Below are positions 24,595-37,409 of a stretch of DNA of 64,000 nt, piece by piece. The notes under the pieces are model-generated. The model was not told the origin of the DNA. It saw only the letters and a list, made by a program, of their open reading frames with translations, and did not search any database. Location: NCBI RefSeq assembly GCF_048773025.1, contig NC_133548.1:23647501-23711500 (forward strand), read 5' to 3'. The translations under genes were made by a program, and so were the position numbers. The DNA is from Camelus bactrianus (lineage: Eukaryota; Chordata; Mammalia; Artiodactyla; Camelidae). Position 1 is the stretch's first letter. The number at the start of each line of letters is the position of its first letter.

Positions 24595-25870
24595 CCCTGT
24601 AAGATTAATGCAATCCCAATTAAAATTCCAGTTGGATTGTTTTTCAGGAACTTGATCATCTAACATTTATATTAGCTCACAACTAATCAAGGCATCATTA
24701 ATTTTAAGACATATTAGAAGACCAGTAATAAAAACAGTGTGGTATTCATTCAGAAACAGACAAATCAGCCAATGGAAGAGAAGAAATTAGAGTCAGAGAA
24801 AGACATAAAGACGACAGATAAATAGTTAGATAGACCCAAAAATTCATTGAGTAAACTTGTTTAATAAATAACACTGAGAAACTAGGAAGTGGATTATTAT
24901 AGGAAGAAAGTCAAAGCTAGATTCCTATCTAACTCCATAAATAAAAGTAGATTTTAGACGGATTAAAGACCTAAATGTGAGCAGTTAAACTATAAAATTA
25001 ATAGAAGAAAATGTAGAATATCTTTGTGACCTAGGGGTTGGAGGAGTGTGGAGCTAATAAAGATTCCAGAGCACAAATGCTATGGGGGAAAAAAAATGGA
25101 TTTGACTATAATAAAATTAAGGATATTTGTTCATTGAAGGACACCATGAACAAAAGTAGCAGATAGGACAGAATAGGTGACAGCATAGGAGAAGAGACTT
25201 GCAATCTTGAAAACCAATATCTACAATTTTCAAGGAAATTCAATAAAAGACAATAGCCCTAACAGAAAAATGGGTAGAGGATATAAAAAGACAATTTACA
25301 GAAGAAGAAACACAAAAGGTTACTTAGTATATGAAAGATGCTCAAAATTATCAGTAACCGGAGAAAAGAAATTTAAAACAGGATATCACTTTATCCCTAC
25401 CATATCGACAAGATTTCCAAAGCTGGACGATGGATGGCTTGGTGAGGACAAGGAACCAAGACAACCTTCATGCATGATGGGTAGGAGTTTAGAACCAGCA
25501 ATTCCACTCCTAGGTGTATACCCCAAGTGAATTCTTAACCCAGTTCCCCCCAGGTACTGGAACGTTCACTGCAGTGTCATCACAGTGGTGGCTGAGTATT
25601 AGAGACAACCGCATATTCGTCAGTGGAAGAGGAGAAAAAGAAATGAGAAAGACACTTACCCTGGGCACCATGTAGCAATGAAAAGCAATGGATTAGGTAT
25701 AAATAGAGTAATATGGAGAGACTTTTTAAAATTGTGATACCTAGTGTAAAAAATAAAAATAGAACAAGATCTATAATCAAATATAATTAACATAAAATTG
25801 AAATAATGCACATAAAATGTATATTTGAAGAACACATTATTTTTTTAAAAGACCTAAATGGGAATCACAA
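24595..25870 (+). mobile_element. Old L1M, ORF2 C-terminal region and 3'UTR
   Basis: gcaatcccaattaaaattcc, aaattcattgagtaaacttg, ggattaaagacctaaatgtg, agcaattccactcctaggtg and gtataccccaagtgaattct mark L1 ORF2 end and UTR. Frames are decayed. Confidence 0.8.
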
Positions 25871-26586
25871 CAACAAACACATTAAATAGGATAGAATGGT
25901 TGTCCATGGAAATGGGTATGAAAATAAAAGACAATAAATAAATAAAAATAAGGAAGAAATCCTTGAGGGACCAATGATAATTATGTCCCATAAACTGCAG
26001 AGTGTGATTAGCTCTGCAACTGAAGATATCATTGCCCTCCAAGTGTTCATATGCTCACAGGGAAAAAGATACTATGAAAGTCAAAGAAATTGTATATGTA
26101 TTAAGGAATGCATGTGGTGTCTGGCAAAGAGGAGATATTCATTATACAGATGCTCCTATTAAGCCAGCTGACTATAATAAAAGCATAATATAGGACCTAT
26201 TACAACATAATATAGAGTAGCCAGCACCTATTTTTTTTTTACAGACTAAATGCCCTAGGTTTAATCTTCTGGGGTTATTTTACACACATTATCTGAGGCA
26301 ACACATCACAGATGCATGTGTAGGGATTGATGGAAATGCATTAAGGGTACTGTGTTCACTGCAATTTTCATCAGCACTTTGGATGCATTAATAATGAAAG
26401 ACAGCAATGTGAACATATCTACCGTATATAATATCAATAAGCCATTGATTATGTGTATTTGTCTATGTTTTTAGATTTTATAATGATCTTATAGAAGAAC
26501 AAAGTACCAAAAAAGATGAACATTTCCCCTGTGACTTTTTTCTCTCCCATCTCCAGAATTTTTCCCCATCATCCATTTTTTCCCTT
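25871..26586. other. Unassigned AT-rich sequence
   Basis: The first 100 bp may continue the L1M 3'UTR. The rest (25970-26580) is not recognised and has no coding signal. Confidence 0.4.
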
Positions 26587-26785
26587 TTTCTTTTTTTTAA
26601 TTGAAGTATAGTCGGTTTACAATGTTGTGTCAATTTCTGGTGTAGAGCATAATGTTTCAGTTATATATACATATATAAAATTCTTTTCATATTCTTTTCC
26701 ATTATAGGTTACTACAAGATACTGAGTATAGTTCCCTATGCTATACAGTAAAAACTTATTGTTTATCTATTTAATATATTTTTTA
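26587..26785 (-). mobile_element. L1 3' end, copy A (5'-truncated)
   Basis: ttgaagtatagtcggtttac, ttctggtgtagagcataatg, gttccctatgctatacagta: a 200-bp L1 terminus in reverse. It abuts a second terminus of the same type and orientation (copy B). Confidence 0.85.
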
Positions 26786-27715
26786 ACATTTTTTATTGAT
26801 TTATAATCATTTTACAATGTTGTGTCAAATTCCAGTGTAGAGCACAATTTTTCAGTTATACATGAACATATATATATTCATTGTCACATTTTTTTCTCTG
26901 TGAGCTACCATAAGATCTTGTGTATATTTCCCTGGGCAATACAGTATAATCTTGTTTATCTATTTTATATATAGTAGTTTGTATTGGAAAATCCTGAACT
27001 CCCAATTTATCCCTCCACCCCATTTACCTCTTGGTAACCATAAGTTTGTTTTCTATGTCTATGAGTCTATTTCTGTTTTGTAAATAAGTTCATTTGTGTC
27101 TCTTTTTTTTTTCTCAGATTCCACATATAAGTGATATCATATGGTATTTTTCTTTCTCTTTCTGGCTTATTTCACTTAGTATGACAACCTTCAGATTCAT
27201 TCATGTTGCTGAAAATGGCATTATTTTATTCTTTTTATGGCTGAGTAGTATTCCATTGTATGACTATACCATATCTTCTTTATCCAATTATCTGTCGATG
27301 GACATTTAGGTTGCTTTCATGTCTTGGCTACTGTATATAGTGCTGCTATGAATATTGGGGTGCATGTATCTTTTCAAATTAGAGTTCCTACTGGATATAT
27401 GCCCAGGAGTGGGATTGCTAGATCATATGGTATGTCTATTTTTAGTTTTTAAAGGAACCTCCTTACTGTTTTCCATAATAGCTGCACCAAACTACATTCC
27501 CACCAGCAGTGTAGGAGGGTTCCCTTTTCTCCACACCCTCCCCAGCATTTATCATTTGTGGACTTTTTAATGATGGCCATTCTGACTGGTGTGAGGTGAT
27601 ACCTCACTGTAGTTTTGATTTGCATTTCTCTGACAATTAGCAATACTGAGCATCTCTTCATGTGCCTATTGGCCATTTGTATGTCTTCACTGGTCGCCCA
27701 TCATCTTTTAATTCT
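26786..27715 (-). mobile_element. L1, copy B, 3'UTR plus ORF2 C-terminus
   Basis: Starts with its own 3' terminus (ttataatcattttacaatgt) and runs back through gtatggctgagtag-type text. A minus-strand frame at 27449-27676 reads [19 protein letters not shown] then [20 protein letters not shown], a near-canonical L1 ORF2 C-terminus. It is 5'-truncated near 27.7 kb. Confidence 0.9.
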
Positions 27716-27735
27716 TGTTCCTGCCTTATTTATAT

Positions 27736-27850
27736 GATAAAAACTTAAAGTAACAGAAATGCCCAAGAATATGGGAACAATCATGCAACGATTTTCCCAT
27801 TTGATAGAATATTATACATTGATCACCGATGAAAACTGTGTTAAAGAGGA
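27736..27850 (+). mobile_element. L1M 3' fragment
   Basis: acagaaatgcccaagaatat, gatagaatattatacattga resemble the old L1M 3'UTR. Short and diverged. Confidence 0.5.
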
Positions 27851-28267
27851 AGAGGAAGATGAGGACTAAGGAGGGAATGATGTTTCCTGGCTGGAAACAC
27901 AGGGTCACGAGCAGAGCTCGTGAATCGTTCTGGCTGGAATCCCTGGCGATTTGTCTCATCTGCATTGTAAACAGGGTTTAATTTAATGAACTCCACACCT
28001 CTACCAATCCTTTGGGAATTTAGAATGGTTGCTGCTGACAATGGGAAGTCATGCATGAAAAAACATAATAAAATATTTTTTCAAAATTGATTGGGTGAGG
28101 GCATAGAGATTTGTATTAGTATAATGAGTAATCTTTGCGTGATACTACTAAATTTCATGTATGTTAATTGATTGTAAGATCCTCCATTATTTTACGTATC
28201 ATTAAGTAAGGAAAACACTGTCAATTAAACTATGACATAATGGTGTCCTTAAAAAAACAATAATACA

Positions 28268-28460
28268 TGTTCAGCAGCCTGGCAAGCTGAGGTGTAGGTC
28301 CCAACTTTTCCACATCTAGCTATGTGGCTGTGAACAAATGCACTAACCTCTCTAAACCTCAGTGTCAACAGTCGTAATAAGAAAAGAATAATAGGACCCA
28401 TGAAGTAGGGTCTATGTAGAAATTGAATGAAAAATAACGCAGTGGTTAGCTGCCATCTGG
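28268..28460 (+). mobile_element. MIR SINE fragment
   Basis: atctagctatgtggctgtga, gcactaacctctctaaacct, gtctatgtagaaattgaatg in MIR order. Confidence 0.65.
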
Positions 28461-28489
28461 TCATAGATACTTAAAATATTTTAGCAATT

Positions 28490-28800
28490 TTAGGATTGAT
28501 AAAAAGTTTGTAATAATATGGAATGTGTTCATAGTATGATAATCAAAAAGCAAGATGCAAAATTGCTATAATTTAATCTCAACTATACTTTTAAAAGTAA
28601 TGCCTAGAAAAAATAATGCAAAGAAATATACTAAATTGTCAATGTATGTGTTAACCTTTATAACACACATTGGGAAGGTAAACTTATGGATTATTACTTT
28701 TCTTTTTTTCTATTCATATTTTTCTGGCTTCCTAGCTGCTCTATAATATTAATTTTAATGGGAAGAAGTATTTGATTATTTTTACAATGTACTCCTAGAT
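28490..28800 (+). mobile_element. L1M 3' fragment
   Basis: taataatatggaatgtgttc, aaaagcaagatgcaaaattg, catatttttctggcttccta and ttacaatgtactcc fit an L1M terminus; probably the continuation of the 27.7-kb piece, separated by a MIR and unique DNA. Confidence 0.5.
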
Positions 28801-29879
28801 GCTTCTGTCACGCTTGGAGACTGTCACTGAATGAATAAACAAATGCACCTGTTGTAGGACCCTCAAATGTGGCTACGAAGTGTGAAGCCTATCTTTGGTC
28901 TCATGCATCATTCCTCCCCAAGGATATTTATACGTTAACTATTAATGTATTTCATCACTAGATCAAAACTTTAGGCTAAAGATGAAAAAATCAAGGTGAA
29001 ATTTTAGGTGGCCAATTTTGGGGAAAGGAGATTTAGAAAGAGGGGCCTTACAACCCCAACACCCTCATTTTTCTTTAGCAAAAGATTGTAGGGTCAGTGG
29101 CAGAGGTCCATGTCTTAAACCTATGGCAGAATCCCAAATATGCCTAAACGGTCATAATATCAAATGTTTCTATCACTTGTGCTGGTCAGCAATGTCTTCC
29201 AACCCTGGTTTTGCCTCTCAGTTCCTGTGAACACATCCCTTTTTATATTCTAGGCACGTGGCTCTGGTCAATTGGTTGTCCAGGGATCAATTTCTTCCAG
29301 CAAAAAGGAGATCGCTTTCTCTCCCAGCAAGGCATGAATTGCCCTCACTCTCAGACTTTGTTCCTCACCTCCTCAAATCAACTCTACCAGGATGGCACAG
29401 GCCAGGTGACTGACACGCCAACTAGATGAGTCCTCCCAGGCATGTCCTAGAGCCAGTTTCCCAGGATACAAGAGCTAGTGGTCAGGGCCATGCCATGCCT
29501 ATGCTTTGGAAAGCCACTGGAAATGACTGGTGGATGAGTCATGTGGCTATGTCACTGTTTGCTTACAGGGACCAAAGCTACATCTGTCCCAAGCTTGTAG
29601 ATTCATACAGAGGGGGAAAAAACCCTCAGGAAAAAAACAGAGGCTCAGATTACTCCAAATTACTTGCAAAAGGTAGAGTGATAGATTGCCTGCAGGTGGA
29701 GGTGGGATAGCCTTTGAAATTCCATTGAAAGGCTGCAGGCACCTGTCCCTTGTCTTGGGTCGTTGGCAAAGAGATGTTTAGCTGTGAAAAGACTGAAGAA
29801 GAGATTTTGTCTTTCCATATGAGCAGAGAGCAGATGAGAGGCAGTTCTTGGACAGCCTTTGGAGTTGTTGGTGGGTGTG
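28801..29879. other. Unassigned intergenic sequence
   Basis: A 1-kb break in the L1-rich zone with no named repeat. Several short frames, none protein-like. Confidence 0.45.
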
Positions 29880-30045
29880 GCAGACAGAATATACGACTCG
29901 GTTTCAGAAAACCTGCATTCAAGTTCTGTGTCTGTCACCTAATGACTGTATGATCTCGGGGGAGTCTCTTAACTTCCCTGAGCATCAGTTTTATCATCTG
30001 TAAAATGGTGACAGTAGTTACAGGGTATTGAGATGAATAGTTGAG
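29880..30045 (+). mobile_element. MIR SINE
   Basis: aaaacctgcattcaagttct, gtgtctgtcacctaatgact, cttccctgagcatcagtttt, atcatctgtaaaatggtgac. Confidence 0.85.
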
Positions 30046-30155
30046 ACAGCTTATGTGGACTTTATATATATAACTGAATCACTATGCTGTACACCAGAAA
30101 ATAACACAACATTGTGAACATTGTGAATCAACAATATTTCAATTTAAAAAAATCA
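30046..30155 (+). mobile_element. Very short L1 3' end
   Basis: tatatataactgaatcacta, tgctgtacaccagaaaataa, cacaacattgtgaacattgt and an A-rich tail. It directly follows the MIR. Confidence 0.8.
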
Positions 30156-30159
30156 GCTG

Positions 30160-30270
30160 GGGACCTTTTGAAAATTCCAGGGCCCAGACTGCACCCCAGA
30201 CCAACTAAGTCGAAAAAATAAAATAAAAGCTAGTGCATTTTTCAGAAATTCTTTTCGCCTTCTTGCCAAT
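30160..30270 (+). mobile_element. hAT (MER20-like) fragment
   Basis: agctggggaccttttgaaaa, ttccagggcccagactgcac, cccagaccaactaagtcgaa resemble a non-autonomous hAT-Charlie element of MER20 type. Confidence 0.5.
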
Positions 30271-30534
30271 CAATGCCAGCTGCTGGGGGTCTGGTTGGCA
30301 CTGAGGTCAAGGAAGGGAGCACAAGTTCTTAGGGTCACAGGAGGAGAGAACCTGACAGGAAGAGCCGACTGAGGAAAGCCCTTGGCTCTGCATCGTCCAG
30401 CCCAGCCAGAGAACCAGGCGGAGGCAGCATGAGGGAGGCTCCAGCCTCATCACGTGTGGGCGCTCCCTGAAGTCACCCGGCACTGCTGACCCAAGACCAT
30501 GTCACTCTAACAGCCATAACCTTACAATGACAAT

Positions 30535-30880
30535 GCCCACTTACTGCCTGCTTCTCATGTAGCCAGTCACTGGCCAAATATGCTCCCTCACGAGGTCGTT
30601 GTGCAGATGCAATAAGACAACAACACTTCGTAGAGCGCACGGCATATAGTAAGTGCTCAACTAATGGTGTTTCTGGCACTTTACATATATGGTCTCCTTT
30701 CATCTTTTCATCAATTATACGAAATGGATACTATGGTCTCTACCAATGAGGATACCGAGGCTAAGGGGAAAAAGGAACTCGGCCACAGCCAAAAAGCTGA
30801 CAATCAGAGAAAATCAGAACTTCAACTAGATATATCTGAGTTCAAAGCCTGTGCTTTTAAACATTAGGATATACTGGCTC
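30535..30880. mobile_element. Two MIR fragments, opposite orientations
   Basis: 30535-30665 is the plus-strand 3' half of a MIR (ctgcctgcttctcatgtagc, gcatatagtaagtgctcaac). 30660-30880 is a minus-strand MIR (ctaccaatgaggataccgag, actagatatatctgagttca). They meet near 30660. Confidence 0.6.
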
Positions 30881-31394
30881 ACTGGTCAGCTAGTGGAAGT
30901 CGTGACCCACTGAATAGTCTCAGCGTAGTGCTTCCAGAGTTCCCCCTTTCCCATGGGGCTGAGCCCTGACACCGAGCACAGAGGAGGGAGGCAGATGTGG
31001 GACTGCCCCAAAGGAGGCCTGCTTCCGTCCTCCTTCTGCGTTGCCCAGTGACTCTGAGACTGAAGACTGTGGCTCAGAAGGTGGGAACTGGACTACGTTT
31101 TTATAGGAGAGAATTTACAGGTTACCTGATAGCAAGGTCAGTGGACGAGTTTGTTTGTTTTAGTTTGATTTGGTTTGATTTTGCTTTGAGATGCTTTGCT
31201 CAAATGAAATTTTATAGCAAAGCCCAAAGTGTGAAGTCAATAAAAGTGGAACCACTTTGTTGAAGATGAGTGCGAGACCCAGAGCCTCACCTCCTCCAAG
31301 GAGCCCTGACATACACACCTCTTAATTCAAGAAGGGTGGCCATGCAGCTGGGGACCAAAGGACCATGCCATCGGCAGGTGGACAGAGACACCAC

Positions 31395-31600
31395 AGGTAG
31401 TGGAAAGTGCATGGGGCTTTGAAGTTGGATAGCCCAGGGCTAATTTTACATCTCTGTTTGTTATGAAATGTGTGATTTGGGCACGGAAAATAACCTTTCT
31501 GAGCATGTTTCCCCCTATATAAAATGGAGTTCTGATCCCAATCTGAAAATGTTGTTGGGGGAAAAATGCAATAGCAGGTGAAAAAGTCCTCAGGCAGTAA
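31395..31600 (+). mobile_element. MIR SINE
   Basis: ggctttgaagttggatagcc, gaaatgtgtgatttgggcac, taacctttctgagcatgttt, cctatataaaatggagttct. Confidence 0.75.
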
Positions 31601-31654
31601 AAGACACAGAGGAGAAGGGAAACAGCTCTTAGCCATTAGATCACCAATCTGGGG

Positions 31655-31705
31655 TTTTGTTTTGATTTGTTTTGTTTTCGTGGTTTGTTTTGTTTTGTTT
31701 TTGTG
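31655..31705 (+). repeat. (TTTTG)n-type tract
   Basis: Repeated ttttg/tttgt units with interruptions. Confidence 0.85.
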
Positions 31706-31797
31706 GAAGGAGGAAGAAATTCTTAAGGATTAAAATAAAGAAAGAAAATAGATCTTAAAAAATATCTATAGTCATAAAGGCTAAAACATACACATCC

Positions 31798-31900
31798 TTG
31801 CCTTCATTCAACATTTACCACGTGCTCAGAACTGTGTGGTACTGGATGGTACTAAGCAATATGCCTAGTGTCTGCCCTGGAGGAGCTTATAGTCTGGTGT
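31798..31900 (-). mobile_element. L2 fragment
   Basis: ttcaacatttaccacgtgct, ctgccctggaggagcttata and gtctggtg in reverse L2 order, directly before the CA repeat. Confidence 0.6.
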
Positions 31901-31908
31901 GTGTACAA

Positions 31909-31909
<1 letters not shown>

Positions 31910-31948
<39 letters not shown>
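31910..31948 (+). repeat. (CA)n microsatellite
   Basis: About 19 uninterrupted units. Confidence 0.97.
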
Positions 31949-31951
<3 letters not shown>

Positions 31952-32686
31952 GACACATCCAGGAAAATCTTCCAAACTCTTCCCAATGGGACAAATTATG
32001 CAGCAGTTTGGAGTCCTCGGCCTTGGGAATCCCTGTCCTGGTCCTTGTCACAGCAGGAAAAACAGCAAAGTTGTCTCATACGGGTCAGGCTTGCTGAAGT
32101 CTTAATAACTCAGGCTTGTATCTTTCCTGCCTCTGGTTTGACCCTGGGATTCATTACCAACCTATGCTTTGATTTTGCCCAGGTCTTAGCATAACAGGGT
32201 GACTTGAAAAGCCTTCCTTCTTTCCCACAAGGGCTCCTTCCACCCCAACCTACACCCCGGAAAGAAATATGAAGATCAATATGCAACAGTTTTAAAATGA
32301 CACTTTCCTCAGAGCTCAGAGCTTCCTTAATGTGTTGAAATTTGTAATGAAGACAGGCCCAGAGGGAAACAAGTATTCCCATAGCTTCTGGATGCACTCG
32401 GCCAGGATTATTATCTCTTAGGTTTAATCACGGCAGTGAAGAAGGACCAGCCCAATCCAGGGAGCCCACAGTCTAACCACCTTGCCCCATCTGGCTGGAG
32501 GCAGGATGTGAGAAGCAGGAGGACCCGGGAAAACACCATGACCAAGAGTCAAAAGGTGAGTCATTGGTAAGGGAGAGGCAAGTGTGGGATCTTGGAAAAG
32601 TTACTTAATATCCCGAATTTAAGATGAGAAGCCAAATACAGGTGCATTAAATTATACCACAATATTTATCAAGCACCTATAAAGGG

Positions 32687-33186
32687 TGTATTAGTCCCTA
32701 TTGCTACATAACAAATTACTCTAAAATTTATAACAAACATTTATATTCTCACATGGTTTCTGAGGATCAGGAATCTAGGAGCTGCTAAGCTGGGTGGGTC
32801 TGGCTCAGAGTCTCTCATGAAGTTGCAGTCAGGTTGTCTGCCAGAGCCTCAATCACCTGAAAACCTGATGGGGCCAAAGGACTCACTTCTCTGCTCATTG
32901 ATGTGACCATTGTCTGGAGGTCTTAGTTTCTTACCATGAGACTGCCCACGGCATGGCTGCTGGCTTCCCTCAGAGTACGTCATCTGAAAGAGGAAGGAAT
33001 AAAGTACCCAAGATGAAAGCCTCAATATCTTAAGGAATCTAATGTTAGAAGTGACATATCGTTAATCTACCATAGGCTGTCAGTCCCACACACCAACCCT
33101 GGTACATTGAGGAAGCAGACTCTACAAGGATTTGAATAGAGGAAGTGGAGGCCATTGGGAGGCCATCTTGGAGGCTGGCTACCACA
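32687..33186 (-). mobile_element. MLT1-like (MaLR) solo LTR, old
   Basis: The plus strand runs from tgtattagtccctattgcta to ggctggctaccaca, about 500 bp. Blocks such as gcagtcaggttgtctgcc and ccatgagactgcccacggc fit a MaLR LTR read in reverse. It is a degraded fossil with no internal region seen; the exact subfamily is uncertain. Confidence 0.65.
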
Positions 33187-33389
33187 AGGTGATACAGACT
33201 TCAACCCCTTTGTCCTGACACCTTAAACCAGACCACTACCTTCCCAACTTAGATGTTGTACAATTCAAAGACTTCTTTATGTATCTGAACAAACAAACTT
33301 TTCTATTATCTTTCGTCCAACAAGACAAGAAAGGTAAAATTTTAGGTGAAATATAGTGACAGTGCAATTATCCCTTTCATTTATTTAAA

Positions 33390-34200
33390 AAAAATTTTAA
33401 ACAAGGTTATTGTGGTATAATTTCTGTACTGTAAACTACACATATTTCAGTTGTACAGTTTGGTGAATTTTGATAGATCCCATTTATGCACTGAGTGCTC
33501 ACTTTGTGTTAGGCAATGTACAGACTTTACACAGATTACCACTGGGCTCCAAGCTACTTGATAGTAGGGGGTTTTGTGTTCCCAGGGACAAAGGAAAGGA
33601 CTGGACTTTTCAGGTCCTTTCCAGACTAGAATAATTTTTCTTTTTCCCAAAGAACTCCTTTCAGTATTTATTTTACTGTAGGTCTGCGAGTGACTAATTC
33701 TTTTTTTTCTGTCTGAAAAGCCTTTATTTGGCCTTGACATTTGAAGGATATTTTAACTTGAAAAAAATTTTTAGAACTTTAACAAAGCTATTCCATTGTC
33801 TTCTGGCTACCATTATTTCTTAAGAAAAGTAAGTTTATTCCTTCTTTTTCTCTGCTTATTTTTAAGATTTTCTCTTTGTCCTGTCTTTGTTTTGTTTTTC
33901 AGAGTTTAATAACTAAAGCTAAATGTGGTTTTCTTCTGATTCTTTTCCTCTTGAAGTTTGCAGGAATTATTAAACCTGGAAAATTCCTGCCTATTATCTC
34001 TTCAGTGTTATTTCAGCTCATTCTCTCTCCTCTCCTTCTGGAACTCCATTTACACAATTTTTGACCTATTTACTGCCTCTGTATGTCTTTTCTATTGTCC
34101 GGTTTTTCTCTAGGTTTTGGTCATTTGATCCTCGTAATGTTTTATTGAATTCTGTATGAAAAATTGTCAAGACTCTGAATAATGTAATTTTCCTCCTGAA
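33390..34200 (-). mobile_element. Old L1M fragments
   Basis: ggttattgtggtataatttc at the start, then atattttaacttgaaaaaaa, ttccattgtcttctggctac, tctctcctctccttctggaa and tctaggttttggtcatttga match reverse L1M internal sequence. Poorly preserved; the first 80 bases may be a separate piece. Confidence 0.5.
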
Positions 34201-35240
34201 AAAGCTCACCCTTTCCTTTGCTAAGCAGATAGATTAGGGGTTCTCAACTTCCACTAATCAAATACTAAGCTGATTTGAAGAAGATTTGTAATTATGGCAA
34301 GGATCTATCCCTTCTGGTTTGTCTCCTCTTTCTGGAATTACCAGGAAGAGCCTGAGTGTTTACTGAAGATTTTTCTACCTGCTTGGTCCTGAATTCTAAT
34401 CCTTTTTCTTTGTCATTATAATGCTAACAAAATTTCATTCTGTGTTTTAGAGCCACATTTATTAGTCTCCTGTCATAGGCCACTTCAGAATTTGGCATAT
34501 ATTGAGGGATGGGGAATCTGATGGAGTGTTGGGATCAGGTCTTCAGCCCTCTCTTTTCATTTTCCTTCTATCTTCGAGTATCTACTTTTTATCTTTCCCG
34601 CCCCATAAGACTATCAAAATCTCTATGATCTTTCTGCTTCGTAGTAGCTGCCTCCTGCCTGAGCCCTTTGCTTCAAATTCAAAATTGAAAAATGCCCTGA
34701 GATTAAAAAGTCACTTAAAACACCACCTCACCTTCTTGTGTCAGTCCCTCTTCCTTGAGACTTAGTCCTCTCAAGTCCTGGTCGCCTTGGCAGCTGTCAC
34801 TGCCTTCTAACTTTTCTAGCCATTTTGCTGGCAACAACTGTATTATACTGGGAACTAGAAGTCTGTAGCATTACTTGAAATATGAAGAATGTTTTTGTTT
34901 CATTGGACCACGATTTTTTATTTTATTTGTGTGAAGGGTAAGAATGGGAAATGCACCTGCAGAGTCTGATCTGTAGATAATGAGGCTTGGGAGCACAGAG
35001 ACAGCATAGCTGGAGCTGTGCGCTACACAGAGTTTCTTGGAAGAAGTGCGTGGGAAGGAGTGGAGGTGGAAGCAGAAGAAAATGGAGAGCTGGCAGTTGT
35101 TTCCTACTTGTCCCTGCTTGAGAAATAACCCAACATTTTAGGCTCTTGCTGCTTGCTCTAGAAAAATCAGAAAAGGCCACTCTGCTGACAACAGTGAGCT
35201 TATGGGTGACATCTAACAGAAGTGATAAAAGGTTGTTCTG

Positions 35241-35270
35241 AAATAAAAATAAATAAATAAATAAAACTAA
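35241..35270 (+). repeat. (AAAT)n microsatellite
   Basis: Tandem aaat units, about seven. Confidence 0.85.
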
Positions 35271-37278
35271 GGACTCCACAGGGGAATGAAATAGGCTCCT
35301 TCTATTTGCCAGGACAAGTCCTTTTCCCCATCTTCCAGCCCTCCCACTGGGTTCTTCTTGGCTTCTCTGCATTTTCCCTGCACCACATAAAATCTTTCTA
35401 TAGGAAATAACTTATACTGTGATAGGCAAGCTGTCACCACAATGTTCTACGCCTCTTTAGCAGGAATAAAGCCCCTTGGAACCTGAGAAAAAGCTAAACC
35501 CCCAAAGACTAGACCGCATGCTGTCTGTTCTCTGGCTTCTGAAGCTTTGTTCACGCCATTGCCTCTACAGTAATACTCCTTCCAGTCCTACCTTCACGAT
35601 TGTGCCAACTAGTACTCCTCATTTTGCAATCAACAGAAAACTCGGAAATCGAAAACAAAGATCTAGCAGCTCCTGTAAATGAAAAGTCTAGTTGTAAAGA
35701 AGGCTTCAGGTGCCTCCTGATCCAAGGGTCCATGAGTCATCGGGGATCCAGCACCAGTTCCCTGCAGTTTGGTTTATTCTGCCCTCCTCAGTGCATTGAC
35801 TTGATTTTCAGGTTAACTTCCTTTAAAAAAAAAAAAAAGTTGCAGTAGTTCTGTGATTCATATCCTCATATCATACAATCTTGAGAAAGAGAGTTCTATG
35901 TCCCAATATTTCCAGCAAAAGGTCCTGAGATGTTACTCTGACTATATCACTTTAGGTCGTAGAGATAACCCTCACCAAGGATAGAGAAGACTCTGATTGG
36001 CTTGGCCTGGGTCACGGATTCCATATCTGGAGTTGAAGGAAGAGCTAGTTTCCTCAGAACTACATGGATCCCCAGTGGAAATTGAGAACTACCACAAAAA
36101 GAGAAGAGAAGAATGTGCTCTCGGGAGGAACGAATAGGAATTCATTATATTATGAAATCCTGGCATCCAAGAAATGAACCAAAATAAAGAAATACAAAAC
36201 GGATAACCAAGGTAAAAGACCCAGTGACAAATATTTTAAACCCTTTAATTTAGATCTAACTAAACAACTTTAGAATTTGGGTTTTGATTTTGTCAAAAAG
36301 AAGAAAAAAATATTTAATCCTTAACAATATAAAAATAAAAATATGCTAACCCAAATCAGGAAATGGAGGAAGGAAAATGTGAGAAACAGGACATGTAAAT
36401 TTTATCACATTTCAGAGGAAGGAATTAATCAGTCCTGTCTAAAATGGAGACATGCACTTTTGGAAAGCATAATTACTCCCGAAATTTCATACTTCATCTT
36501 CATGAACTTAAAGGCACCTTTTTTGAAATAATATACCTTATATTAAAGAAATATTAATTTGAATTCAGAGATTCCTTTCATTTCTTTTTCTTCAAGTTGG
36601 GTTCAAGGCAAATTGAATGGGTTTTGGTTTTTGAATTGTGCATAAGATCACATTTCCATAAAAATTATTTCCAACTATACAACTATCTCTTCTTTTTTAT
36701 TCCCTAGCTAATACATTAATATGGTTTGGATATAAAGTTTTACAGTGAAAAGTCATGCTTTCACCCATATCGTCCACCTTCCCAAGTCCCAGCCCTCAAT
36801 CTGTCTATTAGTCTAGAAGCCTGGAATTATGTCCACCAAATGTGTACAATGGTTATTTTGAGAGGTGGGACCTGAGATATTTTTAAACTTTCTTACTATT
36901 TTTCTATATTTCTTTTTTTTTTAAGCAGTGATCAGACATAATGTTTAAGTAATTATATTAAGAATGAAAATAATTCCTCTCCTTCAGCAGCCAATTAAAT
37001 CTCATTCTTTGGTGAAGACTTTGCTTCTTGTTAGGACCAGACATTAACTTTCTCTTCTCCATCATCCGTATCCCTTACTCTGCACCACTCACACACCACA
37101 CACATACTCCTTGAAATCAATGCTATTTGTGGACACGTAATGCATTCCTGCTGCAGAAGCTCCCTGGGAGTCCAACCTGTGGTTCCACAGCTAGCATTAC
37201 AGGGACCAACCAGACTCAAGAAAAGGTGATACCTGTCATGAGTTCTGAATTTCAAATTATGCTCGATGCCCCAGAGAC

Positions 37279-37320
37279 CTGTTTTTTGTTTTTTGTTTTT
37301 TGTTTTTTTGGCAAAATTTT
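37279..37320 (+). repeat. (GTTTTTT)n tract
   Basis: Four or five g-tttttt units, followed by a duplicated 12-base unit (tttttggcaaaa) at about 37306-37329. Confidence 0.85.
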
Positions 37321-37409
37321 TGGCAAAATTCTACTTCCTGTTTCTAAGAGAGCCTAGTCAAAGAGAGGACTTCAAACTTCCGGTGGTGCTTCCTTTAGCA
37401 GCTTACAAG

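Larger units (their letters stand above)
34201..37409. other. Unassigned intergenic sequence
   Basis: Mostly unique. Minor L2-like text near 34680-34790 and L1M-like text near 36650-36920 are too weak to call. The 149-codon minus-strand frame at 34923-35372 has no family resemblance. Confidence 0.45.

Noticed and set aside
31798-32194. Histidine-threonine-rich frames
   Set aside because: They are translations of the (CA)n microsatellite.
34923-35372. 149-codon minus-strand open frame
   Set aside because: Includes an AT-rich simple repeat and has no family resemblance.
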